A DNA stretch of 64,000 nt, from contig JAALGZ010000006.1 in assembly GCA_015227615.1 (NCBI GenBank), positions 1,550,001 to 1,614,000 on the forward strand. Direction: 5' to 3'. Numbering within the stretch: the stretch's first letter is position 1; each line of letters starts with the position of its first letter. This DNA is from Labyrinthula sp. Ha (taxonomy: Eukaryota; Sar; Bigyra; Labyrinthulida; Labyrinthulaceae). Of the stretch, positions 31,421-45,060 are shown piece after piece. The notes below the pieces were generated by a model, which saw nothing but the letters and a program-made list of their open reading frames with translations, searched no databases and had not been told where the DNA came from. A program made the translations under genes and the position numbers.

Positions 31421-34400
31421 AGTTTGTAATAATTCTTGTAGTAATCAAAGCTTGGAGATATACTACCGCTGATGATAAATATTTAATTGTAACTAAAGAA
31501 AGCTCTATTTTTGTTAGAGGCATCACCTATGCGCTTTGAGGTAGGACGCCTGCCTTAAAAAAGTAAGATACCATGAACACCTTCAAGATTTTTTTAACCT
31601 TCGACCCCTGGTTGGAAAATTTGGCTAAATTTGGTAGAAACATTTAATGGATGGACGGCTAGAGGAAAACATCTAAAGTGAATATTTGGAAAGCCACCTT
31701 CAGTATATGAAAAGATCTAAGTCTTGATAAAGATATCAATGTGGTTCAAAAGTAGGTATAATCACTTTAAGCGCGGTAGAAAACAATTTCAATGTTTCAG
31801 TACGATCTCCTTTATCGCACCTCAGAGAGGTGGTGACTATGATAGAGTATCCAAAAGAAAAGTTCAGTAAAAGTATGTAATTACTAGATTTAAATGTCCA
31901 CGATTTAATACATCACAACATCCATGATAAAACTAATATGACAAGAAGCAAGTCAGGAGCTAATAAAAACATTCTTTAACAAAACAGAGATGATTTACGT
32001 ATGGAACATTAATTCTTCAACTTAGACAGTTACAACGATACATCTTATAATTTGAATCAGATCCAGGAAAACCAAATCAAACTATTGAATGTACACCCTC
32101 CGAAAATTTTATTTTGTTGTCTTGGAGTTCTAAGATCTCTCTAAAATGGATTTCTTTCTCAAACAGATTATTCTAGCATAATCTCATCTTCACATTGGTT
32201 AAACTGAAGGATTTTACAGATTCAGTGAACCTTCTAGAAGAACGCTTATTGATAAATCACTATGTTTGTAAATACGGTATTGCATATTTAGTATGCTTCC
32301 CTTTTACTCAATAGATCATTGACAAATGACCTCTTTTCTATGTGTTTTTGAGTTATTAATTCAGAATCTAGCTCTATTTTATTAACAGCTATGGTACCTA
32401 TAGGAAAATATAGTACTATTACCAATAGAAAATAAATAAGAATGAAAACCCCGTTTCATACTCCCTCACAGCTTGATCAATAGAATTTTGCGACGAGACA
32501 TCTCACTCTTCCATAATGTCAAGTAAATCTCGCATATAACGTATCGTAAATCTGAAAAGATCTTGCATTTTTTGAAACAAAACAAGCAAATGGAAACAAA
32601 TAAAATATTATAGAACGGGTACTTTCATGTACCAGATAGTTTGGATCATAGTGAAAATTACAGCTACTTTTAGTTCAAAAATTGATCTCTACTACTAAAG
32701 CTTTTACTATGTTCTGTTCTGTGCTTATGCTCTTATATCCTTTGAGACGAACTTTCCTGTAAAAAAAACTAGAATAACCACTAAATGCGAAATAGAGATA
32801 ACGGTGACCTTCTTTTTATCCATATGGGCTTCAGTGAAATCTCTAAAATTTTGTCCTGCACAAATATGTTTAAAATAGCCAGAAACTCCTGTTAACTTAT
32901 ATGTCAACCTCGGTATAGTTATTTTGCAGCTACACCCCTCGTAATACATAATAATAATAAGATAAAAAAACAAAAAACAGAACGAGAATGCATTAAATTT
33001 CGTCATTTTAAAAGACGACAAGCAAGATAAATACAAAAATACAGCCATTTATTAAAAGTATAAGTTTGACTAAGATTTTCAGTTATAATAAGGTTAGACT
33101 ATATTTTCCAGAGGTTGAGTCTTAAATGTTCGCATTATAAGTGTATTGGTATTGGGTACTTCATCAAAAGGGGATTATTTTACAGAAATTTAGATTCTCG
33201 GCTCTTTGTATCTATTTCTAGTTGTCGCATTCTTAGATCATTCTTGAACCGATTCAACTCTTATTCTAGTTGATCTTAATGACTTTTAGACCTTGTCTGG
33301 CATTTACACTGTTGTCCACAAGGTGGGTTCAAGAAAAAATGTATCACAGAATAACATCTGATAATGTATTACGAAAACTCTTGAATACACTTTGCTAAAT
33401 TTTTGGCTTAATTCTATTAACATAAAAAATAGTTCTTGATATTCATTGACCAGATGGTTTTAGGGTTACCACTAAGCTTAATACTTTTATGTTTTTTTAT
33501 TAGCGAGTAAATAAACATTAAGTCAAATTTCTAGGGCCTCTATACCTATAACTAGGTCTTCTATTATAACCCAGCTTTAAATATGCTAGAAATCAAGCTA
33601 TATCCACAAAACATTCTTAAACAGAACGGCTGTGTACTTACGGGTTTCTTTAACTCTTTGCCAAAGATCGCCTACTCTGTAGTTGCAAAAGCTTCTTTTT
33701 CTAACTTTAGAAATCCCTCATTTATTAAATTAAGACAATATATATATATATATTCGCCTTTCTTTAGTTATTGGAATTTCCACTATGTTACATTCATTTA
33801 CAAAATACCACCACGGTCGTTTCATATTATCACTTATACTAGAGCAACGCCGTGAACAAGTGTTACCTATGAAGAAAGTAAGATGTCTATTTCCTTTTTT
33901 ATGAAACCATATTATAGTAAGGGTTGCTTCTTCCCTTTTCCCATTTATCTTTATGCAAACAAAACATCAAAGAAATTACGCTTGTTAATGATTGAAATTA
34001 GTTTTTGGAGAGTTTTACATCTCAATCTCAAATTTTCCCAATTAGCAATATGGTGTATGAGAGATATACCAATAAATTACATATCTTAAGGTACAATTAG
34101 AACAAAATTTCGACTCATCTTACCTTGCTTATTCTAAATAATATTAAATGTACTATAACTATCTCAATATTTTCTTAACGTAATTTTACTACCAACGAGT
34201 TAAACCATATATCTTTAAAATGTTAGAATTTATAGATCGTTTCTATTTTTTAGTTGGTTGCTAAGTCAACTTTCACAATTCTGATGGCAACTCATTTCTT
34301 CAAGGATTTTAATCCACCCACCATGTATTTACTGGCGTTAAAGTTTATTATACCTTCAATAAGCAAAGAAAATTATCCCTTTGATCGAGTAAATCTAATT

Positions 34401-37400
34401 GTCATGGATTCATGTTTCAGAAAGTATCATAATCTATTAGCATATTTATCTTCGCTGCAAGTCTTGTACTCGGTGAATAAAAGAAATAACACACTTGGTA
34501 TATTTGTCTTAAAGTACTGTCGAGATTATATAATATATTAGACTCGTGAAACTGAATAAACTTAACACTAAGTCTCTTAGTTAGGATAGAAATTGTGTCT
34601 AGGCTTTTCCCGGACCCACGTAGTAATGAATACTACAGCAATAATTAATAACACTTGTAATTCATTTTCTTAAGTCGGAATAGGTATGTTTATTAGGTTC
34701 TAGTGTCTAATATTTACTTATGAGTTAATCAAAATGAAATCTTCTTGTTGCTACAGCAAGTCACTATTCCTACGGAATCAACATATTTTATTTATCGCGG
34801 GTTTATATATAATAGAATTATTTGTAGAATTTCCAACTCAAACGTCTCTATGTAGTTTGTTTTTCAAAGTCTAATCTTTATTAAGCGAAAAATATTTAGC
34901 TAAGTAGCTGGGTTTTTGAAAAATATTAAGACACGGTATGCGACATTCACAGATGAAACAAAACTGATGCTCAAATAGTACTTTTTATTTAATTATAACA
35001 AATAGATCACATATCGAGGTAAATTGAAAATTTAATTTAAAATCCAGTAAGTGAATTGGTAAAATTTCTATCAAATTTAAGTTGCTATAGTCAGAATGGA
35101 TAATATTTTGGAATAGAATTTAAGCGACTTAGAATACAGTTGCTGAGCTATAGTAATGTTAGAGAACTTAAGTATAACGACGAATTAAAATGTCTACATA
35201 ATAGAATTATTTCTCATCTAAATGTTTATGGTTGGGAACACACGTTAAATAGCCTTAATAACCCGTAATGGATCAAGTAGTAACATATCATTAAACACAG
35301 TTACTAATGTTATTTGGAGTAATACTATATGAGCATCATTTTCATAGATTTCTATAAGAATAAGAATACCGCTATTCTTCATTCCATAATATTTATCCCG
35401 AAGAATATGATATGATCAAATACAATATAACGGTTTGATGCCTAAGAAATAATCAGTGTAAAATACATATACAAACTTAAAAACTTTCTAATAAGAATCA
35501 CACAGATTTATAAGCAGAAAAAAATAATATTTAAAGGGAGCAATAGTATCTTATTTTATTACTGATATTTCGTACTTCCTACAGTATGGCTTATATGTGA
35601 ATGTTTTCCAAAAGAATATAGTTATGCTGGATAAATATTTTATTAAAAATGCATAAGGGATAGTAAGAGAATAATAAATATATATATGCCTTATATTCGT
35701 ATTAAATCCTTGTTGCATGCAGTTTTCTTTAATCATGAGAATTCACTGGGAGCCGGATATTGTTAGCATAGTCTCAATCGGTAAAGTATCTCAGCCTTGC
35801 AAGAAATACTAGTTTACGATGTATATAGAAGGAAATACTTCACTCGATTTGAAGGTAAATCTGACCTCACTCATGCTTTATATATGGAAATTAAATGTGT
35901 AATATTTTTTCTAAACAAGTATGATCATATGCCAAATCGTATGTGTACTGTTTAATATTATGAGTCCTAGTCATGGCATAAAAAATCTATGTTTCACAGT
36001 TGAGAATGTGCTGATATTTTGTCCTAAAACACTAATTATTTTGCACAGTGAATGTAGCAGAAATGAGAGGATCAAGTTAATAAATATAGAGAATAAAAAA
36101 ATATATATTATCCAATATAGTCATTAAGTATCGTAGCCAACAAGTTGTCTTGGTGATTTGTTGAATGCATCAGTTTTTTACAATTTCAAAATCAAGAATG
36201 GTGTTTTCTAGCTTAGACCCCTTCTATGGAACAAAATATTACATTAACAGGTAACATTATGACAGAAATATAAGGTTTGGCGATAATATATATATAGAGG
36301 GATTGGTTCGTAGAGATTGATGTTATCAGCTTCATGAGTAGAAGTTGACATAGTATGAAAATGTACATGCGCTTGGGGAAAGTGAAAAATCCAGAAATGG
36401 AAATACAAGGTCATCATTTATCAAGAAAATACTCGAAAGAATAAATTTTATCCGAGTTCTTATTTGTAAGCAATTGGTTGAGCAAATAAAGATCATTCAT
36501 TCAGACAGAGTTGATTTCCAATTTCATTCATTGAACTAGCAACAGAGCAGACCACAAATATTTTTCTGAAGTACTAGTACAAGATATAACATATTCAAAT
36601 AGAAAGATTCTAGGTAGAACTTATAATGTACATTTTATATAGCTTTAGTAGTAGTCTACTTTGTGCAATACGTGCTTGCAAACCAATTGCTGTTCTAGAT
36701 CTCACTCCATATCTATATCTACCAAACAGTTAATGTAGCAAATAGTACATGGTATTATTAAATTCCTTGTAGCGCTTCGCCAAGTATACATACCGCTCAG
36801 AGATGATGTTGCTTATGCGAATAATACTTTAAACTCAAAAAATTCTGATAGAGCTCATAATTTTTAAAATAATCACTAGTGGGATTAGGGGATATCAAAT
36901 CCATGTGTTTTCTGTCATGAGTGATTATATCCTGATTGTTTTCAACAAACTAGCCATCGCCAAAAGAAAAACCCAGCAAAATTTATAGTTATAGTGAAAT
37001 TCGGAAGACAAGAACTTCCATTTCCTTTCTTAAAAAAAGAGTATTATATATCAGATGCAAGAAATGAGCAGATATAGCACTAGCAATATTTAGCCTGCGT
37101 GCATTTAGCAAACTTTATTATATTTTTTACTAAGCTCCATCATGGAAATTAAATCCTTTATAATGCTAAAATTAAGTTTGTATGAGTTTATTAAATATTG
37201 AAATGATTTGAATGCTTTTACGATGCTCCTACAGTTTCAAGAAGAAAAACCTTTGATTAAGACCTTTCAGAACAACATATTCTTGTTTTAGCAAATACAT
37301 CGCTTCAAAAACCGTTCCCGGGGATATCTTCTAAAATATTTTTCTATTTTCTTTCATAATATTTGTTTTGATAATTAACCACTAGTTTAAGAATAACTCT

Positions 37401-40400
37401 GTTAAAGATAAAACAATCGATCTTAAAGACTGCTCCATTTCGAAATTTTAGTGTTTTGCTATAAGTTAAGCCACAGAAGAGTATTAGTTAAAGAATTCCA
37501 TCAACAACAAAATAACACTTACGCAAAGTTTTTAACAGAAAAGTTTTCACATCTTATCTATCTAATACTGAATGTCTATCTTAGCCTAGAAAGGTGTTCT
37601 AAGTAAGAATCTACCGTCTTTGTAAATTCTTATTAAACTTTCATCTGGGTTCTATTTCTGGTAATATTCCCTAAACACATTTAAAATAAATTAGCTTCTA
37701 TAGATTCATCGACTCTTGTGTTTCACTGTTTAATTTTGGTTTCATAATTTAAGTTAGAAGTTTTATGTAATTTTCCTATGTAGTCTATCACTTCTATTTC
37801 AATACTAATGGACAGATTCTTCTAAGAAATAAAATAAAAATACACACAGAAGATACACTTTACAATGTTTTTATTTGCATCATTGCTAAGTAATTCTCCT
37901 AATTCCATAGCTATACAAATATTTGGCTACGATATTTCATGTAATCTTCTTTCTACAATATCTGATACTATTTTTTGAACACCAATCTACCCTTCGCAAT
38001 AATACTAACAGTTTACGCTATACATATTGAAATACAATTTTGCTTAATTAAAGTATTGGTCTCTACATGCGCCGTATACATATTCTATGCGGTCTTTAAC
38101 ACTTGCATGTTAAACTTTTGAGATTCTTCGCAATATGCGAAAACACTTCTTGCAAGAATGAAGTTAAATTCTCCATGTAGAGGTATTGGAGCTGTTATAC
38201 ATGAAACCGCATGACATGTTTGTCTAAAGAAATGGACATAATGTTAATCTTAAAAAATGAAGGGATGAAATTGGTTTGAGAACATAAAATAGAACATTTA
38301 TAATATATTTTTTATTTGCTGAGGAAATGCATCGAAATGTAAAAGGGTCACTAAGCTCCGTATTTCACCCCAACTCCTGGGTCATACTATCTTTTTGGGG
38401 GAATATTTTGAACCCAAGCATTATTGGCCAAATTTACCCTCATTGGCTTCGATCAATGTTAATTTTATTTTATTTACGTGTGCTTTTTCAAATTCAATAC
38501 CAACACCATGCTCTTATCGTATCCAATTTCCCTTCAAATGTTACTAAAAGTGGAGAACCGTTAGATTCATCGAGTTTGGAACCTCAGTCAGTATTAATAC
38601 TATAAGTATTATGGAATAATGGCTCATCGCACCCTAGAATTATGGATAAATCTCACTATTTCAACCTATTACTACGGATTATCATAGTAAGTGGTTTGAG
38701 TTAAGCTATTTACTTACAAGCCTAAGATTTCACCAAGCGGTCTTCTTCAGAAATTCTTTTTCAACTGCTTGCACCATTCTGAAAAAATCTCATTTTTAGG
38801 GTAAGTTAACACGATGTCGTGGTTAGGGGAAATAATCATATAACAACATTTTGCAATCATCGATCTCCTAGACTGCAGATGTTGAGGATGTTCATGACTC
38901 CATGAAGCAGTCTATGGTGTTTCTATCAAGGCTTCCATCTTGCCAATACCATAATTCTCTATAGTGTTTCCAATTACTGGCCTACAGGAATAAGAATTAT
39001 CACAAACTACTATATTCTCTTTTTGATGGTGTTTCCAGATCTTTGACTCGGGCTTTCTAATGTTCAGGAGAATTAGTAATTTTCTTTTTGCTTTGGTTGG
39101 GTTTCATTAAAGATACTTGTTAGGATAGTTTCCAAATCAAGCAGTAACCCATATGACTCAATAAGATTTCTCTAAACTTTCAATGTATCGAGGCTGTTAA
39201 ATACTTATAGTAAAGGCTTTGTTCTATTCTAGCCATATTTTTCATGAACATCAACATGCATTGCTTGAACAGTGAAGAAGGAGACAGGACTACCGAAAGC
39301 ATAGCTGAAACTTTTTGAAAAGGTTCGCCGCACAGATCTTGTTGACATTATGCTGTGGTACTACTTTAGTGAAAATCTCTTCAGTGCCCAAAGCTTCAAG
39401 TTAGAATGTCACAACCTAGGCAAATATAAATAGTACTTAACTGCAGACCTAAATTTATTTAAGTGCTCAAAATGTTCTAGCTCTATCACATGGGCAAAAG
39501 TCTGGTGATTGGATTCCAACAAGAACTCCTAAATGACTTGGCTATAGAAAATCCTACTGGATAATATAATTTAGCCAAGGCTCAGCGGAAAACAAAAAAC
39601 GTATTGGTTAAACATGATAGTTTTATATTAAAGGGTTTGTATTTCAAATGCTTATTTTCTCAGTTTTACAACAAAATCAATATTCCTTTACTGTTCTGCA
39701 GAAACCTGTTGGTACTGGACTGGGTTATTGCTCCCTTATATCTGATTGTTGTAGATGGATTCTCATTTCGGCGTCGTGAACTATCATGCTCTTTTAACTA
39801 TATAATGATTACAAACGCTCATCGAGCGAAATAGAATTTATTGATTATAGTCTTTTAAATTTGACCAAAATAAATTAACTATATTCTTGGATGAAAATAT
39901 TGAATATGAGGATAAAATATGTAAAGGAGCAGTAAGAACTGCTAGTAACTTTACTAAAGTAGCTGCTTATCGTTGGAAATAGTTGGAGTACAATAAAACA
40001 AGACTTCAAATTCAATTGTATATGTGAAAAACGACACGGTTGGTAAGTTTTAAATATTGATCTTCTTGTATTTTTATTATTTGCTTACTAGTTTTTTTTT
40101 TTAGAAATACAAAACAAAGTTTAGGACACCCTTGAAGATGCCTAGATCATAAATAATACTTTGCATATTATAGCTACTATTATTAATTATTAGTCGAAGT
40201 TCTTACTGTACTTATTAAAAATATAGAAAATCTTCGACGTTGTTGCTTCACTATTACGAAGTTAAACGATTTAAAGAACCTATGCCCTACTTCTAGTTTA
40301 ACACACTGTCCTGTGCTCTCTGGTGACAAAGTAAGAAGTAACTTTAGTTTTTCGTAAATTAGGGGACAAGAAATGTACAGTAATCGAATATTGTAAACAA

Positions 40401-40809
40401 GTGAGTTGGTTCATAAACTGACAACAAGGTGTGTCGATGATATACTGATGAGCAACCTGGTTAGAATGTATGTAGCTTTTCGATAATACAGTTATAATAG
40501 ATATCAAAATATGATTCGATAGATGCTGAAATATGTAGATATGATTGGAGGGAACATAAGTTTGGAAATTGTGAAACGGATTATTGAGAATACGTTTCTT
40601 ACAGAAATAGAAGGTCACAAGAATATAAGAATTCTGTGAAAGAATTTCAGTTTAATACAGTATTTTTTAAATTAGTAACACTTCCAAAGGACTAGTTACG
40701 AAAAGAGTTAAGACTGTCAAAGAGGGAAGCCACCAAGTATCAGTAGAGTTTTAACCTATACATAACAGTTCACATTTCTACCTGCTAGAAGTTCTGCAAT
40801 TAAATAAAT

Positions 40810-42228
40810 ATGGGCCAGAAATTATCAAATGGAGAAGACAAGTTAAGAAGTCAAGCAAGCAGAAATGCTCAAGTTACAGCACAGATGAGAAGGGATGTAA
40901 GTCTCCAGCAACAGGAAGTTAAACTTCTCCTACTTGGGGCTGGGGAATCAGGAAAGGTAAAATATTTAACCTGTTTTTATTCCTAGTCGACACTGCTGAA
41001 ACAGATGAAGCTTCTCTATGGAGATAATAGTCACTTTACACCCACTTTGAAACAAAGTGTACTTCATTCGGTACGAAACAATATTATTCAAAATCTCCAA
41101 CATCTTACACGAGCAGCCCTTAATACTTTTCCTTCCAAACCTGATTCAGAGGAAAAGCGGAGGTCTATTTTACAGGATTTAGTTTCGGTCCAGGAGTTTT
41201 TATCCTATAACTATGTTCATCAAGAAAACCCAAAAATGGACCAAGTTAAAAAAACAAAAGTGTCCAAAAAGAACAAAGCGAAAAACGCTTTTAGTCTTCA
41301 AGCTATGGATTTTCCAACACCTACAGAAGATGATGCAAGTACCGTTGCTTCGAGGGATAGTGCAGAAGCTTCAGCAACTTTTAAAAAACTTAATCCACGA
41401 CCAAAATATTCTAATTTTGAGCAGTCTAATCTTCGACAAGATCTAGGGGAACTTGTTCTGGATAGAAGGTTAATTAACTTGATGAGCCAACTTTGGTTAG
41501 ATCCTTTTGTTCAAGAGTGTTGGCAAAATAAATCTAAAATACCAGTTGTCCAAGAGTCTTTTCCAAGTTTTATGACCAAATATGATAAAGTATTTTCTCA
41601 ATATTATGTTCCAGATGCTGAAGATTGGCTTCATGTTCGTGTCAGAACTGTAGGTGTTGTAGAAGAACGTTTTTCTATTGACGATGCTAAATTTAAAATA
41701 GTAGATGTGGGTGGACAGAGAAATGAGAGAAAAAAGTGGTTATATCACTTTAGTAATGTAAACGCTATTATTTATGTAGTTGCTTTGTCTGAATATGATC
41801 AAGTACTTTTTGAAGATGCAACGAAGAATCGCATGATTGATTCAATGGAGCTCTTTCAAACCACAATTACTAATCCTGATCTAGAGAAAGTTGGCTGGAT
41901 TATATTTTTTAATAAATCCGATTTGTACAAAGAAAAACTAAACAAAGTTCCTATTCGTGATATTGAAAATGAACTCTTTTTAGATTTCGAAGGACCGTAT
42001 TGTCCATTAGGCATAGATGAGGAACATAAAGATTTTAAGGAGGCTCATGATGCAGGTATTAAATACTTTCAGGGTAAGTTTCAAACAATGCTGAGAGAAG
42101 CAGGTGGCAAGAGGGCTTTTTTTAGTCACGTAACATGTGCCATGGACCAGCATAATGTTCATGTTGTGTTTCAGTTGACTAAGAAAATAGTTCTCCGCGA
42201 TTTAATGACAGAACACGGTATGATATAA
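40810..42228 (+). CDS. Heterotrimeric G-protein alpha subunit
   Basis: A two-exon gene (40810-40956, 40987-42228) for a 462-aa G alpha, the GTP-binding switch that couples seven-helix receptors to effectors at the plasma membrane. The P-loop 'GAGESGKST' (43-51) is split by the 30-nt intron. Switch I 'RVRTVG' has the arginine finger R267 and Mg-binding T270, but Val in place of the usual second Thr. Switch II 'DVGGQRNERKKW' is at 289-300, 'NKSD' at 358-361 and 'TCAMD' at 432-436. The N-terminal MGQKLS fits N-myristoylation, without the Cys3 palmitoylation site of many G alphas. A Lys- and Ser/Thr-rich insert of about 70 residues (about 127-200) enlarges the helical domain, which explains a length well above the usual 350-360. 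The C-terminus (HGMI) lacks the pertussis-toxin Cys. It converges on the WrbA gene. Confidence 0.95.
40957..40986 (+). other. 30-nt intron in G alpha P-loop
   Basis: GTAAAA donor and CCTAG acceptor, phase 0. Removal restores the invariant GESGKST P-loop exactly, so the splice sites are set to the base by the protein. Confidence 0.97.
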
Positions 42229-42350
42229 ATCTTCATCGAGGTAGTTTCTTGTCTATATTGTTGCTAGTATTTTTATTGAAACGATAATGCAGGAAGATGT
42301 TTACTCCTTAACATTCCCATCTTATTTCATTCAAATGCTTCAGGGCCAAG

Positions 42351-42994
42351 TTATTCTCCTTTTCCTTTGGTTATTGCATCAGCTATCTTGTAGAACGCTT
42401 CACCATAGTTCTTTGCAATATCAATCTCAAGCTCAGAAACCTCTCTTCCTCCAGTCACACCAGCATATGTTCCCTATAGATTAGGCCAATAAGAAAAAAT
42501 ACAGGTCCCCAGGGGCTTCCCCCCTTAATCTCATCCATAGAACTCATCTTGGGGTGACGGTACCCCAATGGGACATAAACCATACCGTGATGAACCAAAT
42601 GCGTCAGGAATGTCATTGCAGTTGTTTCTTGGCCACCACCTTGAGTACCAGTACTGAAGAATGTTCCTGCTGGCTTTCCTATAAGTTCCCCTTTCGCCCA
42701 AAGGCCCCCAGTTGCATCCCAAAGGCTCTTCATCTGCGCTGCGGGTTGTCCGAATCGAGTCGGCATACCAAAAATAAACGCATCATACTCTTTAAAGTCT
42801 TGTACAGTTACCACCGGAACTTCTGTATCCTTTTCAGGAGCCGACATCAGCTTCAATACATCTTCACTCAAAGTCTCAGGCACTTGAAGCAAGGTAGCAC
42901 TCCCCCCAGCTGCCTCAATTCCTGCCTTGAGGCCATTGGCCAGGGTACGCACATGCCCGTACATAGAATAATAGATAATTGCTACCTTTGTCAT
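42351..42994 (-). CDS. wrbA: WrbA-type NAD(P)H:quinone oxidoreductase
   Basis: A two-exon gene (42503-42994, 42351-42473) for a 204-aa flavodoxin-fold quinone reductase of the WrbA/Pst2/FQR1 type, which uses FMN to reduce quinones by two electrons and so limits oxidative stress. The FMN-phosphate loop 'SMYGHV' is at residues 10-15, 'PTRFGQPAAQMK' at 78-89, 'STGTQGGGQETT' at 114-125 and 'GGSPWG' at 158-163. Read without splicing the protein would end in an unrelated tail. Removing the 29-nt intron gives 'GGSPWGP-GTYAGVTGGR.VSELE...AKNYGEAF', the normal family C-terminus and length. It faces G alpha tail-to-tail, with 122 nt between stops. Confidence 0.95.
42474..42502 (-). other. 29-nt intron in WrbA gene
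   Basis: On the minus strand: GTATTT donor, CTATAG acceptor, phase 0, with a possible CTAAT branch site about 8 nt before the 3' end. Splicing restores the conserved C-terminal 40 residues of the WrbA family. Confidence 0.96.
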
Positions 42995-45060
42995 TTTGCC
43001 TTTTCTCGTTTGCTTTTAATTTAACAGTAAGATTTTTATTGAAAACGGCTTGATATTTTTTACCTTTCGGCAATAAATGTAGAGTCTCCGAACTCCGACA
43101 AAACTCCGCGCTCGCGAGGATTAACAGATCTAGAACAAATTTATTTAACAAGATTTTAACCTGCACAAAATTACTCCCAAGTATCCCTGGGTATCTTAAA
43201 TACTCTCTGCTAAGAGCTGTCTTTCTTCTGCATAGTCTGCTTAGCATATTTATTGTTATATTGTTGGAGGTTCGCTATAAGATTGCTATTTTACTTTCGT
43301 CCTGTATTCACATAAGAATTTGATAATCTGCACAAGAGCTCCTTCTTAATATATTTAGTATAAGTGTGTGCAAGCCCGTTGAACACCTTTTTGCGAATTG
43401 GAGCTCAAGAACCTATTCGCAACCCTTTCTCGTTGTAGCACTAAAGCCATGTAAAAGTCACCAGTTGCGGAGTTTTTCTCTTGTGCTCTGCTCTCTATGT
43501 ATTTGGGCTCATTGCTTAAACCTGATATTATATATACCCTCTTGAATTTTAACTATGATATCATGAGTAATTTACTATCTGAAACCAAGGAATACCTTTG
43601 TTATTAGTTTTACTCTTCTAGTGAGTACAGGCACTTCAAAGTTTACGAGTGAGCTCTATGAACTTGTCTCAATATTTTTTTCCATTTGTGTCCCCCACAC
43701 CCGTTTCATAAAATTGATCCATAGGCTTTAAAGAAGCAGTTCTATTTTTCAGGAGAATAGAGAAGGTAAAAGTCAGATTAATTATACAGAAAATGAGAAA
43801 GTTACAAATTCCTTAACTTCGTGACACACTACCATATTCGGAAACAATTAATAACAAATGAATTTACGTCCAACTGGGTTGTCTTAGAACTATCTGCATG
43901 TTGCAATATCAAATTTAGCCTTCTGTTTAATCTATACCCTTAAACTGTTGGAAACATGGAAATATAAGTGTTTGAACTAGATTATTTAGACATAAAAAAC
44001 CGACTTTGAAGCTCAAATTATTATAAATCATTGAGCTGGCTTGGTCGTTAATATCAGAAAGAAGAAATGAGCTACTGCAGGAAAAATATTAAAGTAAAGA
44101 AACAGCTGTCTATATTTGAGATGCACTCTGAATAGTTTATTTATGTGGTTCATAGACTTTATTTTCTGTCAAAAATCATATTGACGGCTTCAAAATAGAG
44201 ATAAAGCACCTAAGGTAGGAATTCTCTACTGTCTTTTCTCCTTGTGGGGTTTTATTGACCTAATTTTTTCTTTTCACCGGGTGTGACCTTGTCCTCCTTT
44301 GTCGAGCTACCCAAATTCCTTCTTTCTTTGTTTTACTTTGCTCTCGAGTGAACTCTTCTTATACTTTGCAACTTCTACCCATTACGCCTCCTGTTCTTCC
44401 CCATCTCCGAGTACAGTTTCAGCTTTTCCCCCCGCCTCTTCCGCATTTTCCCATTTTAATCTTCCCGTTTATCCTGTTTTGATCCATATTGGTTTCTTGC
44501 TTAGTCATGCTAAATGTTCTAAGTTCTGTAATGTCTGCAACTCATCACGTTCTCCTCTTTCTTGTGGATTGGTATTATTAATACTTTGTCTCCTTAGCTG
44601 TACCTTGTCTCGAGCTGTTTTAAAAATAAAGCATGATACTATTGCTATGTTCCATCCTTCCAGAAAGTGTTTATTTCAGATTGGCTACTAGTTTTTATAA
44701 CAAAATATTTTACTAGGGAAGAGTTTTTACTTACCATTTTCTCCTTACGCTCAATGTCCAAGATGGACAACACATAGGAATTGGCTTCTGACTTAAAATG
44801 GTCTTCTTAAAACCAATAATAATAAGTTGTTTCAAGTCAGAAAACAAATATGTAAAACAAAGTATAAGAAACAGCTTTTAAAGCTGAGGATGTTAAACAC
44901 AAATAAATGTTACTGACTTGAATCTTTGAGAGTACGGAACAATTTTAGAACCAATAGAACTTGATAAGAAGAAAACCTAAGACATGTATGTTAACTTCTC
45001 CATACGAGAAAGTGCTGTGTTTTTAAGCAAATATAAAGTTGAAGTATAAAAATAAGAATA
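42995..45060. other. Intergenic with pyrimidine-rich tract
   Basis: Two kb with no supported gene. From about 44230 to 44620 the plus strand is roughly three quarters pyrimidine over long runs, unlike the neighbouring AT-rich DNA. An open frame of 130 codons there has no ATG start and a skewed Ser/Cys/Leu composition that the base bias alone would give. Confidence 0.45.

Larger units (their letters stand above)
29418..40809. other. 11.4-kb gene desert
   Basis: This is the largest gene-free stretch in the window. It is mostly very AT-rich, with short chance open frames and TA-repeat runs (for example near 33740). Two features stand out: short CCCGG palindromes near 29.6 kb and a GC-richer island at 30200..31420, both listed separately. 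I see no tRNA, rRNA or intact mobile-element gene. Confidence 0.5.

Noticed and set aside
32725-33048. 107-codon frame with ATG and hydrophobic N-terminus on the minus strand
   Set aside because: It looks a little like a small secreted protein, but T-rich DNA gives hydrophobic frames by chance and nothing else supports it.
38327-38605. 92-codon frame on the plus strand
   Set aside because: It starts with an ATG but has no recognised motif, no signal peptide and no conserved neighbour; too short to stand alone.
39604-39840. Faint integrase-like stretch, possible retroelement fossil
   Set aside because: A few residues recall an integrase core but the spacing between them is wrong, and no end repeats or other element parts were seen.
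44299-44691. 130-codon frame on the plus strand
   Set aside because: It has no ATG at its start, and its Ser/Leu/Cys-rich product follows from the pyrimidine bias alone.
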